From a virus: a stretch of 56,338 nt of DNA. Below the pieces are notes generated by a model. That model made no database searches, was not told the origin of the DNA, and was given only the letters and a program-made list of their open reading frames with translations. Within the stretch, counting starts at the first letter, position 1. The number at the start of each line of letters is the position of its first letter. Of this stretch, positions 41,413-50,617 are shown in pieces. The translations under genes and the position numbers were made by a program. The stretch lies in IMG/VR virus record IMGVR_UViG_3300017740_002507, positions 1 through 56,338 of that record; one strand, given 5' to 3'.

Positions 41413-41690
41413 TGGGTAAACCAATTTTTATAGTTAGATTACCAGGTTATTGGAATCCTAGACAATTTGATGTATCAAGAAAAGCAATTTATGATAGAAA
41501 AGAACTATCAATTGATTATCATGTATTGGTATTATCTGATAATGAAGTTGAAACTATAAGATTTGAATGTTATAATTCACCTCATGAACCAGAAAAGTTA
41601 GAAGAAGTAACAAAACTAACTCAAATATCAATTGAAAGATGTTTGAGAAACGAAGAAGAAAATAGATTAAGAGAATTAGACAATGAATAA
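41412..41690 (+). CDS. Small protein of unknown function in the glycan cassette
   Basis: A 92-residue alpha/beta protein (MGKPIFIVRLPGYWNPRQFDVSRKAIYDRKELSIDYHVLVLSDN..) ending in a charged helix. No family recognised. It is coupled at both ends, with TAATG upstream and an 8-base overlap with the next glycosyltransferase, so it is probably a partner or assembly factor of one of them. Confidence 0.7.
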   Translation: MGKPIFIVRLPGYWNPRQFDVSRKAIYDRKELSIDYHVLVLSDNEVETIRFECYNSPHEPEKLEEVTKLTQISIERCLRNEEENRLRELDNE

Positions 41691-42951
41691 ACCAATATTA
41701 GTATTACAGGCACCTATTGCTACAAGAAGTGGTTATGGTGACCATTCAAGAGATATCTTGAAATCATTATTTGAATTAGATAAGTACGATGTTAAAATTG
41801 TACCAACACGATGGGGAAATACTCCACAAGACCAAATCAATCCACAAACTGAGTTTGGTAAAAAAGTTCTATCAAGTCTCGTAACTAACTTGGATAGAAC
41901 ACCAGATATTTTTATACAGATATCTGTTGCAAATGAATTTAAGAAAGTAGGAGAGTACAATATAGGTATTACTGCTGGTGTAGAAACAACAGTATCTCCT
42001 CAAGACTTTTTACAAGGTTCTAATCAAATGGATTTAATTATAACTCCATCACAATTTACAAAAGACACTCTTGTAAAGACAGTTTATACTCAGATTGATA
42101 AAAACACAAAACAAAAAACAGGAGAATTAAAGTTAGAAAAACCTTGTGCTGTTTTATTTGAAGGTGTTGATACTACAATATTTAATGGTAAATCATCTAA
42201 ATCCATTTTAGATTCAGTTGATACTGATTTTAATTTCTTATTTGTAGGACATTGGTTAAGTGGTGATTTAGGACATGATAGAAAAGATGTAGGAATGATG
42301 ATTAAAACATTCTGTACAGTTTTTAGAGATGTACCGAAGAAACAACAACCTGGTCTTATTCTTAAAACATCTCATGCTGGATTTTCGGTAGGTGAGAGAG
42401 AAAAAATCTCAGATACATTAAATAATGTTACAAAAGAATATGGTGATTCATGTCCTCCTATTCATTTAGTATTTGGAGATTTATCTGAAGAAGAACTAAA
42501 CTCACTTTATAATGATAAAAAAGTAAAAGCAATGTTAATGTTCACTAAAGGTGAAGGTTATGGTAGACCACTTGCAGAGTTTGCAACAACAGGTAAACCA
42601 ATATTAGTTTCTAATTGGAGCGGATATAAAGATTTCTTACCAGAAGAAAATACAGTTTACTTAGAAGGAGAATTGAAAGATGTACATCAAACGGCACAAA
42701 ATAAATTTCTACTTAAAGAATCAAAATGGTTCTATGTAGATTATTCAAAAGCAGCAGGTAAGATTTATGATGTACATAAAAACTATAACAAATACTTGAA
42801 ACAATCAGAAGGACTAAAAAGTAATATTAATAACAATTTTACATTAGATAAAATGACAAGTAAGTTAGGTGAAATACTTGAGAAGTATGTTAAAGTTAAA
42901 CAAAAACCTAAACACATTCAAATGAAATTACCAACTATTAATAAATTATAA
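41683..42951 (+). CDS. Glycosyltransferase, GT-B fold (family 4 like)
   Basis: A 422-residue protein. N-domain: PILVLQAPIATRSGYGDHSRDILKSL, PSQFTKDTLVK near 119-129, LFEGVDTTIFNG near 157-168. C-domain: FNFLFVGHWLSGDLGHDRKDVG and MFTKGEGYGRPLAEFATTGKPILVSNWSG near 286-314, with the E-x7-E motif (GEGYGRPLAE). It overlaps both neighbours by a few bases. It probably acts after the enzyme at 40024. Confidence 0.87.
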   Translation: MNKPILVLQAPIATRSGYGDHSRDILKSLFELDKYDVKIVPTRWGNTPQDQINPQTEFGKKVLSSLVTNLDRTPDIFIQISVANEFKKVGEYNIGITAGVETTVSPQDFLQGSNQMDLIITPSQFTKDTLVKTVYTQIDKNTKQKTGELKLEKPCAVLFEGVDTTIFNGKSSKSILDSVDTDFNFLFVGHWLSGDLGHDRKDVGMMIKTFCTVFRDVPKKQQPGLILKTSHAGFSVGEREKISDTLNNVTKEYGDSCPPIHLVFGDLSEEELNSLYNDKKVKAMLMFTKGEGYGRPLAEFATTGKPILVSNWSGYKDFLPEENTVYLEGELKDVHQTAQNKFLLKESKWFYVDYSKAAGKIYDVHKNYNKYLKQSEGLKSNINNNFTLDKMTSKLGEILEKYVKVKQKPKHIQMKLPTINKL

Positions 42952-43484
42952 TGGCAAATTTTACAAGACAATATACTAAATTTTTAAAACCAGAAAAAAG
43001 AGTACCAAGAGCTCAAATCAGACCAAGAAATATTTATCGTATTACTACATATAAAGGAGGTAATCCACCTACTAAACAGGCAGAAGAATCAAGATATGTT
43101 TTTGTAATTGGTATTGTTGGAGATAAGATACATTGTATAAAGTTAAATCCAATAAATCCATTACACTTTACTCAACTGATTGGTAAATTGAGAGATAAAA
43201 GATTACCATTGAGTTCTGATTTAAGATTAGAATTAATGTTGAAAAAATTTGATAGAACAGGTAATAATCTTTTTGATGCACATATAAAAAATAATCAAAA
43301 CTTATATCGTAGAGATTTTAATAATTATAGAACTTATATCTTAAATAAAATTACAAATGTATATGAAATAAGATTTGAACAAGATATATTAGAAAATCTT
43401 TTCGGAGAAAAAACAACTCCACCTGAAAAGAGAGAAATTCTAAGAGAAGAACAATCAGAAATAGATACACCAAATGAAGATTAG
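42951..43484 (+). CDS. Protein of unknown function (beta-rich, basic)
   Basis: A 177-residue protein. It opens basic (MANFTRQYTKFLKPEKRVPRAQIRPRNIYRITTYKGG), then a strand-rich core (YVFVIGIVGDKIHCIKLNPINPLHFTQLIGKL), and ends in an acidic tail. I recall similar conserved proteins in marine T4-like phages but no function. It is coupled upstream (TAATG) and overlaps the next gene by 11 bases. It need not be a glycan gene. It could be a structural or DNA-end protein carried in the same operon. Confidence 0.65.
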   Translation: MANFTRQYTKFLKPEKRVPRAQIRPRNIYRITTYKGGNPPTKQAEESRYVFVIGIVGDKIHCIKLNPINPLHFTQLIGKLRDKRLPLSSDLRLELMLKKFDRTGNNLFDAHIKNNQNLYRRDFNNYRTYILNKITNVYEIRFEQDILENLFGEKTTPPEKREILREEQSEIDTPNED

Positions 43485-44097
43485 TTACGCTATAACAGTT
43501 TGTAATGAGTTAGAAGAAATAACAAATCTTCTTAATTTCTTACAACTAAATATAAGACCAGATGATGAAATACTAATTCAATATGATGAATTATCTGTAA
43601 CAGATGAAGTAAAAGATTATATTACATTAATGGATTCTATGCATAAAAATCATAAAGTAATTGGATTTCCTCTTAACAAAGATTTTGCAACATTTAAAAA
43701 TAATTTAAAATCAAATTGTAGTGGAGATTATATTTTCCAAATTGATGCGGATGAGATTCCAAATGCTGCTTTAATAGAACACTTACCTACTTTGATAGAA
43801 CAAAATCCTGTTGATGTTATATTTGTACCAAGAGTTAATATTGTTCAAGATATTACTCAAGAACATATTGATAAATGGAGATGGAATGTTAATGATAAAG
43901 GATGGGTTAATTGGCCAGATTATCAATTAAGAATATATAAAAAAACAGATGATATAGAGTGGGGAAATAAAGTTCACGAAACCTTAACAGGATATGATAC
44001 TTTTTCAAACTTCCCAGCTGAAGAAGTTTGGTCATTGTACCATTATAAACAAATAGATAAACAAGAAAAACAAAACGAATTTTATGAAACAATTTAA
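43474..44097 (+). CDS. Glycosyltransferase family 2 (short)
   Basis: A 207-residue GT-A protein. It opens KISYAITVCNELEEITNLLNFL, with DEILIQYDE near 29-37 and YIFQIDADEIPN near 87-98, in which DAD is the metal motif. WPDYQLRIYKKTDDIEWGNKVHETLTG near 147-173 is the acceptor loop with the W-x-x-x-V-H-E motif known from LPS core GT2 enzymes. It overlaps groES by 14 bases. Confidence 0.85.
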   Translation: MKISYAITVCNELEEITNLLNFLQLNIRPDDEILIQYDELSVTDEVKDYITLMDSMHKNHKVIGFPLNKDFATFKNNLKSNCSGDYIFQIDADEIPNAALIEHLPTLIEQNPVDVIFVPRVNIVQDITQEHIDKWRWNVNDKGWVNWPDYQLRIYKKTDDIEWGNKVHETLTGYDTFSNFPAEEVWSLYHYKQIDKQEKQNEFYETI

Positions 44098-44383
44098 ACC
44101 ATTAGGTGATAGAGTTTTGGTAAAACCAAGCGAAATCAAGGAAGAAAAATCAAAATCAGGACTTATTTTATCCAACTCAACTACAAATAGTAAAAAAGTT
44201 TATGGTGAAGTTGTAGAAATAGGAACAGGAATATTTTCTCAGAGTGGAGAAAGAATACCTATGACTGTGAAAGTTGGAGATAGTGTTATATATGAACAAT
44301 CTCATGCAAATAATACTATTGAGATTGATGGAAATAAGTATATAATTTTTAATGAACATCAGTTAATAGGTATAGTAGAATAA
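44084..44383 (+). CDS. groES: Co-chaperonin GroES
   Basis: A 99-residue protein: FKPLGDRVLVKPSEIKEEKSKSGLILSNSTTNSKKVYGEVVEIGTG is the standard beta-barrel start and mobile loop (here GLILSN, in place of the usual GIVL/IVLP hydrophobic tripeptide), and VGDSVIYEQSHANNTIEIDGNKYIIFNEHQLIGIVE is the usual end. It is the partner of GroEL at 25204 but lies 17 kb away inside the glycan cassette, overlapping the genes on both sides. Confidence 0.93.
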   Translation: MKQFKPLGDRVLVKPSEIKEEKSKSGLILSNSTTNSKKVYGEVVEIGTGIFSQSGERIPMTVKVGDSVIYEQSHANNTIEIDGNKYIIFNEHQLIGIVE

Positions 44384-45231
44384 TGAAAGCATTAGTAACA
44401 GGTGGAGCAGGATTTATAGGTTCTAATCTTATAAAAAGATTAGTAAAAGAAGGATGTCAAGTTGTATCTTTGGATAATTACTCAACTGGTGATAAAAGAA
44501 ATCATGTTGAAGGTGTAAAGTATATTGAGGGTGATATTGAGACAATTGAATATATCAAAGGAGATTATGAAATATGTTTTCATTTAGCTGCACAATCAAG
44601 AGTACAACCATCATTTGATGACCCTACTGAAACACTTAGGGCAAATGTAGTTGGAACATCTGCGGTTATGGAATGGTCTAAAGCAAATGATTGTCAAGTT
44701 ATTTATGCAGGTTCATCATCAAAACATAATGACCCAACAGATTCACCATATGCTATGTACAAGTTTCTTGGTGAAGAAATTTTAAGATTATATAGAAATT
44801 CTTTCGATGGTCATAATCAAATATGTAGATTTTACAATGCGTATGGGCCTAATGAATCATTAGATATAAAAAATGGTAACGTAATTGGTATATGGAGAAA
44901 ATTGATTGAAGAAGGTAAACCAATTACTATTGTAGGAGATGGGCATCAGAGAAGAGATTTTATTCATGTTGATGATATTGTAGATGCATTAATTAAAGTT
45001 TGGAATCAAGATGTGGTTCATAATGATGGATGGGAACTTGGTGTAGGGAAGAGTTATTCTATATTAGAATTGTTTCAGTTTTTTAAAGAAAGATATCCTA
45101 AAATAGAATCAGTTCATATACCCGACCAAAAAGGTAATTACAGAGAAACTCGTAGTACCTGCCAAGATGCACGAAAGATTTTGGGATGGAAACCAAAAGA
45201 TAGATTGGAAGATTATATAAAAAGTTTATAA
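44383..45231 (+). CDS. NAD-dependent sugar-nucleotide epimerase/dehydratase (extended SDR)
   Basis: A 282-residue GalE-like enzyme. TGGAGFIG at 6-13 binds NAD, LDNYSTGDKRNH follows, and FHLAAQSRVQPSFDDP near 66-81 is typical. The catalytic serine/threonine region is YAGSSSKHND near 106-115, with Y-x3-K at YAMYK near 123-127. RRDFIHVDDIVDALIKVW near 190-207 is the usual C-domain motif. It interconverts or dehydrates an NDP-hexose for the cassette. Its ATG overlaps the groES stop. Confidence 0.9.
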   Translation: MKALVTGGAGFIGSNLIKRLVKEGCQVVSLDNYSTGDKRNHVEGVKYIEGDIETIEYIKGDYEICFHLAAQSRVQPSFDDPTETLRANVVGTSAVMEWSKANDCQVIYAGSSSKHNDPTDSPYAMYKFLGEEILRLYRNSFDGHNQICRFYNAYGPNESLDIKNGNVIGIWRKLIEEGKPITIVGDGHQRRDFIHVDDIVDALIKVWNQDVVHNDGWELGVGKSYSILELFQFFKERYPKIESVHIPDQKGNYRETRSTCQDARKILGWKPKDRLEDYIKSL

Positions 45232-45247
45232 TAAAATCATACACATA

Positions 45248-46819
45248 GTGAATAAACCATATTCTAAAAAAGATTTACTAGTAGGATGTATTACTAAATA
45301 CTCCAAATCAGATATCGAACCTTGGGTAGAATCAATTCAAAGAAGTGGTTATACTGGTGGTAAAATGATGTTAGTATATGATGTATCACAAGATGTAATC
45401 AATTATTTAAAATCAAATCATTTCGATGTTTATCAATCTCAGTTAAATCAACATATTATTTTACAGAGATTTTTAGATTTACACCATCTTCTAAAAGATA
45501 TTGATTGTGATAGAATTATTTGGACTGATGTTAAAGATGTTATATTTCAAACAAATCCATCTCATTGGTTAAATAAGAACAAAACTAAACCAATTATAGC
45601 TTGTTCAGAATGTATTACATTTAAAGATGATGAATGGGCAGTTACAAATGCAGGAACATCTTTCCCTATGGAATGGGAATGGTTACAAAATAAAACATCA
45701 CATTGTGCAGGAACTATTGCTGGTGATAAAGAATACATCAGAGATTTATTTATAAACATTTACCGATGGAGTTTAACAAGTTCGAATCCAGACCAGTTAT
45801 CAGACCAAGCAGCATATAATGTTTTAATTAACCAAACTCAATATAAAGATATTGTACAATTCACACCACAAGAAGATGGATTTGCAACTCAACTTGGAAC
45901 TGTTCTAATTAAGAAAGACCACTTCGGTGATAAATTATTAGAACCTACTCCAATCGTAGATGATTTAATCAGAAATCAAAAAGGAGAACCATTTGTAATC
46001 GTTCATCAGTATGATAGAAATCCTCAACTAAAACAATCTATTCATAATATGTACAAAGATAAAATTTATACAGAACCTTCAGATGATAATCCATTGGGTT
46101 TTACTTATGAAAATTGGTTATCAATAAGAAGTAAGGGAAAATATGATACTCAATATAATGATTTACTTAAAGATAAAAAAGTTATAATTGTAGGCCCATC
46201 ACCTTCACTTGTAGGAAGTGGTAAGGGAAAAGAAATAGATGATTATGATATTGTAGTTAGGGTTAATAAAGGATTTCCAATTGAAGAGGGATTAGAATCC
46301 GACCTAGGTTCAAGAACTGATATTCATTATCATTGTTTACATACATCACCAGAATGTTGTGGTGATATTTTTTACAAAGAAATGAAAGATGATAATGTGT
46401 TTGTTTCTTGTCCGTATCCAAAATATATTAATTCGTTTTATAGTGATGTAACTTCATTTGAAAAAGAAAACAAAAAATGGAATCTATCATTTCATTGTGC
46501 TGATACTGATTATTATATTGGGGTGGCGAGAATGTTAGGTACAAGACCTAATTCAGGTACAATGACAATAATGGATTTACTTTGTTATGATTTAAAAGAA
46601 TTACATATTACAGGTTTCACTTGGTTTAGAGATGGTTGGAGAAAATCTTATAAGAAATTAAGTGATGATAAATTTAAAAAAGTAAGTGATGAAGTTAAAA
46701 GTGAATTTAATGGTAATCATAAACAAAAACCACAAGAAGATTTAGTAAGAGAAATTTACTTAAATGATAATAGAGTATCAATTGACAATGTAATGAAAGA
46801 AATATTGGAAGTAGAATGA
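45248..46819 (+). CDS. Two-domain glycosyltransferase: GT-A-like N-half, GT29 sialyltransferase-like C-half
   Basis: A 523-residue protein with GTG start. The N-half (1 to ~290) opens LVGCITKYSKSDIEPWVESI and has RIIWTDVKDVIFQ near 87-99, a D-x-x-D-type nucleotide-sugar motif, and HCAGTIAG later. The C-half (~305-523) has VIIVGPSPSLVGSGKGKEIDDYDIVVRVNKG near 310-340, LGSRTDIHYH near 354-363, RPNSGTMTIMDLL near 433-445 and ITGFTWF near 455-461. These match the L- and S-sialylmotif plan of GT29 (G-N/P-S...D-x-V-x-R-x-N, G-x-x-T, P-x-T/S-G, Y/T-G-F). A CMP-sugar synthetase is at 52491. Confidence 0.7.
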   Translation: MNKPYSKKDLLVGCITKYSKSDIEPWVESIQRSGYTGGKMMLVYDVSQDVINYLKSNHFDVYQSQLNQHIILQRFLDLHHLLKDIDCDRIIWTDVKDVIFQTNPSHWLNKNKTKPIIACSECITFKDDEWAVTNAGTSFPMEWEWLQNKTSHCAGTIAGDKEYIRDLFINIYRWSLTSSNPDQLSDQAAYNVLINQTQYKDIVQFTPQEDGFATQLGTVLIKKDHFGDKLLEPTPIVDDLIRNQKGEPFVIVHQYDRNPQLKQSIHNMYKDKIYTEPSDDNPLGFTYENWLSIRSKGKYDTQYNDLLKDKKVIIVGPSPSLVGSGKGKEIDDYDIVVRVNKGFPIEEGLESDLGSRTDIHYHCLHTSPECCGDIFYKEMKDDNVFVSCPYPKYINSFYSDVTSFEKENKKWNLSFHCADTDYYIGVARMLGTRPNSGTMTIMDLLCYDLKELHITGFTWFRDGWRKSYKKLSDDKFKKVSDEVKSEFNGNHKQKPQEDLVREIYLNDNRVSIDNVMKEILEVE

Positions 46820-47676
46820 AAAAAATAAAACTATATATTATAACATATAAGAGAAACGATATTCTTGCAGAAACTATTGATTACATTTTACAATCTGATT
46901 TTATGACTGTATGTAATGGTGAGATATTCGTTATCAGTAATCACACTTCAACAAAATTAAAAGAAGAACATATTGATAAAGTTACACTCATACGAAATGA
47001 AGGAAGACCCGATTGGTCAAATGGTAATTTAAGTGAAAGTTGGAATCAAGCAGTAATACATGGATTTAAAGATTTATCAAAACCAAATTGTGATTATGTA
47101 GTGGGATTCCAAAATGATGCAATATGTGATAAAAATTGGTGTTCTAATTTATTAAAGTTACATGAAAAATTTGATTATGTTCAAGGTAGATATGGTGATA
47201 ATATTATCAGTTTTTCACCAGAACATATAAAGAAGGTTGGAATATATGATGAAAGATTCTGTGGAATTCAGTATCATTTTGCTGATTACCTTATTCGTTC
47301 AATACAAAACAATAAAGAAAGAACCTATGTAGATGATATTATGCATAGAATAACTTACAATAATAATCCCAGCCTTACACTAGATGTACCAGGAAATAGA
47401 AACATTACTGAAGATTTAAAAAGAAGACCTGATGATGGGGAACAAACTGGTATTTGGCAAGCTTCAAGAGTTGGTATCTATCCTAGACATGCTTGGAACT
47501 ACTTTACATGGAAGTGGGGTGGTACTCATTCTAAAGGATTATCAAGAGAAACTTGGACACAGAATTGGACTGAAGATTTCAAACAAAATATTCCAACAGG
47601 TCAAAAGAAAGAATTTGTTAGATATCCATATTTTGAAAAAGATATTAATAAAAAAATATACGAAATAGGATGGTAA
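46816..47676 (+). CDS. Glycosyltransferase-like protein (GT2-type)
   Basis: A 286-residue protein. It opens KIKLYIITYKRNDILAETIDYIL, with GEIFVISNHTS and VTLIRNEGRPDWSNGNLSESWNQAV near 55-80. YVVGFQNDA near 94-102 stands where DxD is expected but reads QND, so metal binding would be altered. GIYDERFCGIQYHFADYLIR near 139-158 fits the acceptor/catalytic region. It starts within the previous stop (ATGA) and overlaps the next gene. Confidence 0.7.
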   Translation: MKKIKLYIITYKRNDILAETIDYILQSDFMTVCNGEIFVISNHTSTKLKEEHIDKVTLIRNEGRPDWSNGNLSESWNQAVIHGFKDLSKPNCDYVVGFQNDAICDKNWCSNLLKLHEKFDYVQGRYGDNIISFSPEHIKKVGIYDERFCGIQYHFADYLIRSIQNNKERTYVDDIMHRITYNNNPSLTLDVPGNRNITEDLKRRPDDGEQTGIWQASRVGIYPRHAWNYFTWKWGGTHSKGLSRETWTQNWTEDFKQNIPTGQKKEFVRYPYFEKDINKKIYEIGW

Positions 47677-49031
47677 GTAAACTAATAAATGTGGGAGGTA
47701 GTTCTGGTGTTGGAAAAACTACACTTACTACTTTTTTATCTTTTTTGTTTGATGGTGTATATCATTTAAAAGGAGATGATTTGCATAAATGGGAAAGAAA
47801 TGATTCCAATTGGAAAACTATAACTCATTTAAATCCTGATGCTAATAATTTAGAATTAGGTAAACAACAAATATTTAATTTATTAGAAAACAAAACAGTA
47901 TATAGAAATCACTATGACCACGATACTGGTAAGTTTGTAAATAATGTACAAATTAAACCCGATTATAATGTATTCATAAATGAAGGATTGCATTCTCTTT
48001 ATGACTCTTATTTATGTGATAGAGCTGATATAAACATCTACATTAAAACCGAAGAAAATTTAAAATATCAATGGAAGTTAAACAGAGATATTGAAAAAAG
48101 AGGATACACGAAAGAACAGGTATTATCTGCAATAGATATGAGAAAAGGGGATGAGATAAAATATATTCACCCTCAAGAAGAAAATGCAGATGTGATTGTA
48201 ACCTTTACAGAGAAAAAGGATAAATCAGTAGATTTAGAATACGAATGTAAAACTGAATATGGATGTGAAGTGATGGCAAACCTTAAAAAACTTTACAATC
48301 TTCATAGAAACTTTTTACTGTGTTGTAGAAAATCATCTTTTGAATATGAACTTATACAAGGTGCTGGTGGAAATCTATCTTATAAATTCAAAGATAAAGT
48401 AATTATAACCTCATCGGGTAAAACAATGTCAGATGTACATATATTGGGAGGATATTCTGTAACAGGTAATGATAAAGTTTATAATAACGAAAGACCTTCG
48501 ATGGAATTAAACTTTCATAAAAAGATAAACCAACGAATTGTATATCACACTCATCCTATATATGTAAACACTATATTATGTTCAAAGGAATCTAAAGAAG
48601 TTATTAGTGAGATATGTGAGGATTATGATTTTGATTATGTGGATTATGTAACACCTGGAGATGAATTGGCAGAAGCCATGAATGTGAATGAAAAAATTAT
48701 ATTCTTACAAAATCATGGATTAATTTGTTGTGGTAATTCCTTTACAGAAGTATTTAATAATAGTTTAAAAATAAATCAACTATGTAAAGAATGGTTGATA
48801 CGGAATTCAAAAACATTTAAAACATTTAGAGATAATATTAATAAAACTGATAAAAATTGTATATTGTATCCTGATGCAGCAATATTACCAGATGATAATT
48901 CTCAAATAAATGATTATATGTTACATATACAAGAAGAAGTGGGTTTAACCGCTAATCGTTTAACATCAGATGAAATAAATAAATTAAAGAATATGGAATC
49001 TGAAAAATATAGAATTAAAATAAACAAATGA
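47670..49031 (+). CDS. Fusion: P-loop sugar/uridine-kinase-like domain + class II aldolase
   Basis: A 453-residue protein. N-half: NVGGSSGVGKTTL at 7-19 (Walker A), YHLKGDDLHKWER, and NVFINEGLHSLYD near 101-113, like the phosphoribulokinase/uridine kinase family. C-half (from ~205): QGAGGNLSYKFKDKVIITSSGKTM near 229-253, ELNFHKKI, IVYHTHPIYVN near 290-300 (zinc histidines) and FLQNHGLICCG near 345-355, which is class II aldolase/adducin. It could phosphorylate a sugar and then cleave or build it, or run the reverse. The fusion itself is clear and the substrates are not. Confidence 0.85.
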   Translation: MVSKLINVGGSSGVGKTTLTTFLSFLFDGVYHLKGDDLHKWERNDSNWKTITHLNPDANNLELGKQQIFNLLENKTVYRNHYDHDTGKFVNNVQIKPDYNVFINEGLHSLYDSYLCDRADINIYIKTEENLKYQWKLNRDIEKRGYTKEQVLSAIDMRKGDEIKYIHPQEENADVIVTFTEKKDKSVDLEYECKTEYGCEVMANLKKLYNLHRNFLLCCRKSSFEYELIQGAGGNLSYKFKDKVIITSSGKTMSDVHILGGYSVTGNDKVYNNERPSMELNFHKKINQRIVYHTHPIYVNTILCSKESKEVISEICEDYDFDYVDYVTPGDELAEAMNVNEKIIFLQNHGLICCGNSFTEVFNNSLKINQLCKEWLIRNSKTFKTFRDNINKTDKNCILYPDAAILPDDNSQINDYMLHIQEEVGLTANRLTSDEINKLKNMESEKYRIKINK

Positions 49032-49858
49032 AAGTAATTATTCCGATGGCAGGTACGGGTAATAGATTTGTACAAAAAGGATACGAAGACCCAAAACCAC
49101 TCATAAAAGTAAATGGTAAAAGAATCATAGAATATATCCTAGATATGTTTGATGAAAATGATGAAATTGTTTTTATATGTAATGACCAACATATAGAAAA
49201 TACTGATATGAAAAATATTCTAAATCAGTTATCACCAAAATCTAAAGTAGTTTCATTACCAAATCATAAAAAAGGCCCTATATTTACTGTAATGCCTTTC
49301 TTAGATTTAGTAGATGATAATGAAGAAGTTATTGTGTGTTATTGTGATAACCCATTGATATGGAATAAATCTCACTTTGAAAAATATGTTAAGGATAATA
49401 ACTTAGATGGTTGTATCCTTACTCATTCAGGATTACATCCACATACTTTAAACTCAACTAAGATGGCTTTCCTAAAAACAGATGGAATTTTAATGGAAGA
49501 GATTAAAGAAAAAGAATGTTATACTGATAATCCTATGGATGAGCATGCTTCAACTGGTGTTTACTATTTTAAAAATGGTGGAGTTATGAAAGAATGCTTC
49601 AAGGAAAGTATAGATAGAGATATAAATTATGCTGGTGAATATTATGTAACACTTGCTTATAATTTATTAGTTGAAAAGAAACTTAGAGTAGGTTATTATG
49701 ATACAGAATTTGTAACAGTATTTGGAACACCAAGTGAATTAGAAAGTTTTGAAGCATGGGTAACAATACTTAACTCTGGTCAAGTAAAATCAGAACAAGA
49801 TGCAGTAGAATGTTATAACTATTGGAAACGATATCATGAAAGTACACAGAAAAAATAA
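49028..49858 (+). CDS. Sugar-1-phosphate nucleotidyltransferase-like protein
   Basis: A 276-residue GT-A-like NTP-transferase. It opens KVIIPMAGTGNRFVQKGYEDPKPLIKVNGKRIIEYIL, where G-x-G-x-R and P-K-P-L are the NTP and sugar-phosphate motifs. EVIVCYCDNPLIW near 95-107 holds the metal Asp, and EHASTGVYYFKNG near 172-184 the sugar-binding E/TG. It would activate a sugar phosphate (for example heptose- or hexose-1-P) for the cassette. It overlaps both neighbours. Confidence 0.85.
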   Translation: MKVIIPMAGTGNRFVQKGYEDPKPLIKVNGKRIIEYILDMFDENDEIVFICNDQHIENTDMKNILNQLSPKSKVVSLPNHKKGPIFTVMPFLDLVDDNEEVIVCYCDNPLIWNKSHFEKYVKDNNLDGCILTHSGLHPHTLNSTKMAFLKTDGILMEEIKEKECYTDNPMDEHASTGVYYFKNGGVMKECFKESIDRDINYAGEYYVTLAYNLLVEKKLRVGYYDTEFVTVFGTPSELESFEAWVTILNSGQVKSEQDAVECYNYWKRYHESTQKK

Positions 49859-50162
49859 TCCAGGAAAACAAAAAGTATTCGTTGATATAGATGAAACTAT
49901 TTGTTTTTATGAAAATGATAGAATCTATGAATTGGCAATTCCTAGTAAAGAAAATATAGATAAGATAAATAAACTATATGATGAAGGTTGGGAAGTTACT
50001 TACTATACCGCAAGAGGTTCTTTATCAGGTGCTAATTATTTTGATTTAACAAAAGAACAGTTAGATTCTTGGGAATGTAAGTACCACCACTTAAGTTGTG
50101 GTGAAAAGCCTTTATTTGATTTATTAATAGATGATAGAGCAAAAAGGATAGAAGAACTATGA
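49836..50162 (+). CDS. Small HAD-family phosphatase
   Basis: A 108-residue minimal HAD protein. KVFVDIDETICFYEN near 13-27 is motif I (D-x-D), VTYYTARGS near 55-63 motif II (T), and PLFDLLIDDRAKRIEEL near 92-108 motif IV (DD). It resembles capsule-biosynthesis phosphatases with no cap domain. It overlaps the nucleotidyltransferase by 23 bases, which suggests the two act in sequence on a sugar phosphate. Confidence 0.82.
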   Translation: MKVHRKNNPGKQKVFVDIDETICFYENDRIYELAIPSKENIDKINKLYDEGWEVTYYTARGSLSGANYFDLTKEQLDSWECKYHHLSCGEKPLFDLLIDDRAKRIEEL

Positions 50163-50617
50163 AATTAATATCACATAGAGGAAATATAAATGGAGAAAAT
50201 CCACAACTTGAAAATACTCCTGATTATATAGATAAGGCTATATCATTAGGTTATGATGTTGAAATTGATATATGGAAGGATGAAGATGGTTTTTATTTAG
50301 GACATGATGAACCTATTTATCCAATTAAATTAGAGTGGTTAGTTGAAAGAAGAAACCACTTATGGATTCATTGTAAAGATTTTGATTCTTTAACTGAACT
50401 AATACAAGTTGACTCAAACCCTATGCAGTTAAAGATATTCTATCATCAAAAAGAGGAGTACACAATAATAAGTGATAATCATATTTGGGCTCATAATATA
50501 TTAACGGCAAACGAAAAATGTATCATACCTTTACTTAGTCGATATGATATTGAGAATTGGAAACCAACTGATGTTTATGGAGTTTGTTCAGATTATATAG
50601 AATTTTTAAAGTTATGA
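50159..50617 (+). CDS. Glycerophosphodiester phosphodiesterase-like protein (short)
   Basis: A 152-residue protein. It opens KLISHRGNINGENPQLENTPDYIDKAISLGYDVEIDIWKDEDGFYLGHDEP: the GDPD pattern H-R-G ... N-T-x-x-x-I-x-x-A ... G-x-D-V-E-x-D-x-x ... x-H-D. Both active-site histidines (H6 and the H of GHDEP) and the E-x-D metal pair are present. It is about 90 residues shorter than typical GDPD, so the barrel is truncated or compact. It may act on lipid or teichoic-like diesters in surface glycans. Confidence 0.78.
   Translation: MKLISHRGNINGENPQLENTPDYIDKAISLGYDVEIDIWKDEDGFYLGHDEPIYPIKLEWLVERRNHLWIHCKDFDSLTELIQVDSNPMQLKIFYHQKEEYTIISDNHIWAHNILTANEKCIIPLLSRYDIENWKPTDVYGVCSDYIEFLKL

Noticed and set aside
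50584-50614. Upstream TTG start adding 10 residues to the DUF115/GT42-like protein
   Set aside because: ATG 50614 overlaps the previous stop as ATGA, the common arrangement in this cassette, and the family motif follows at normal distance.
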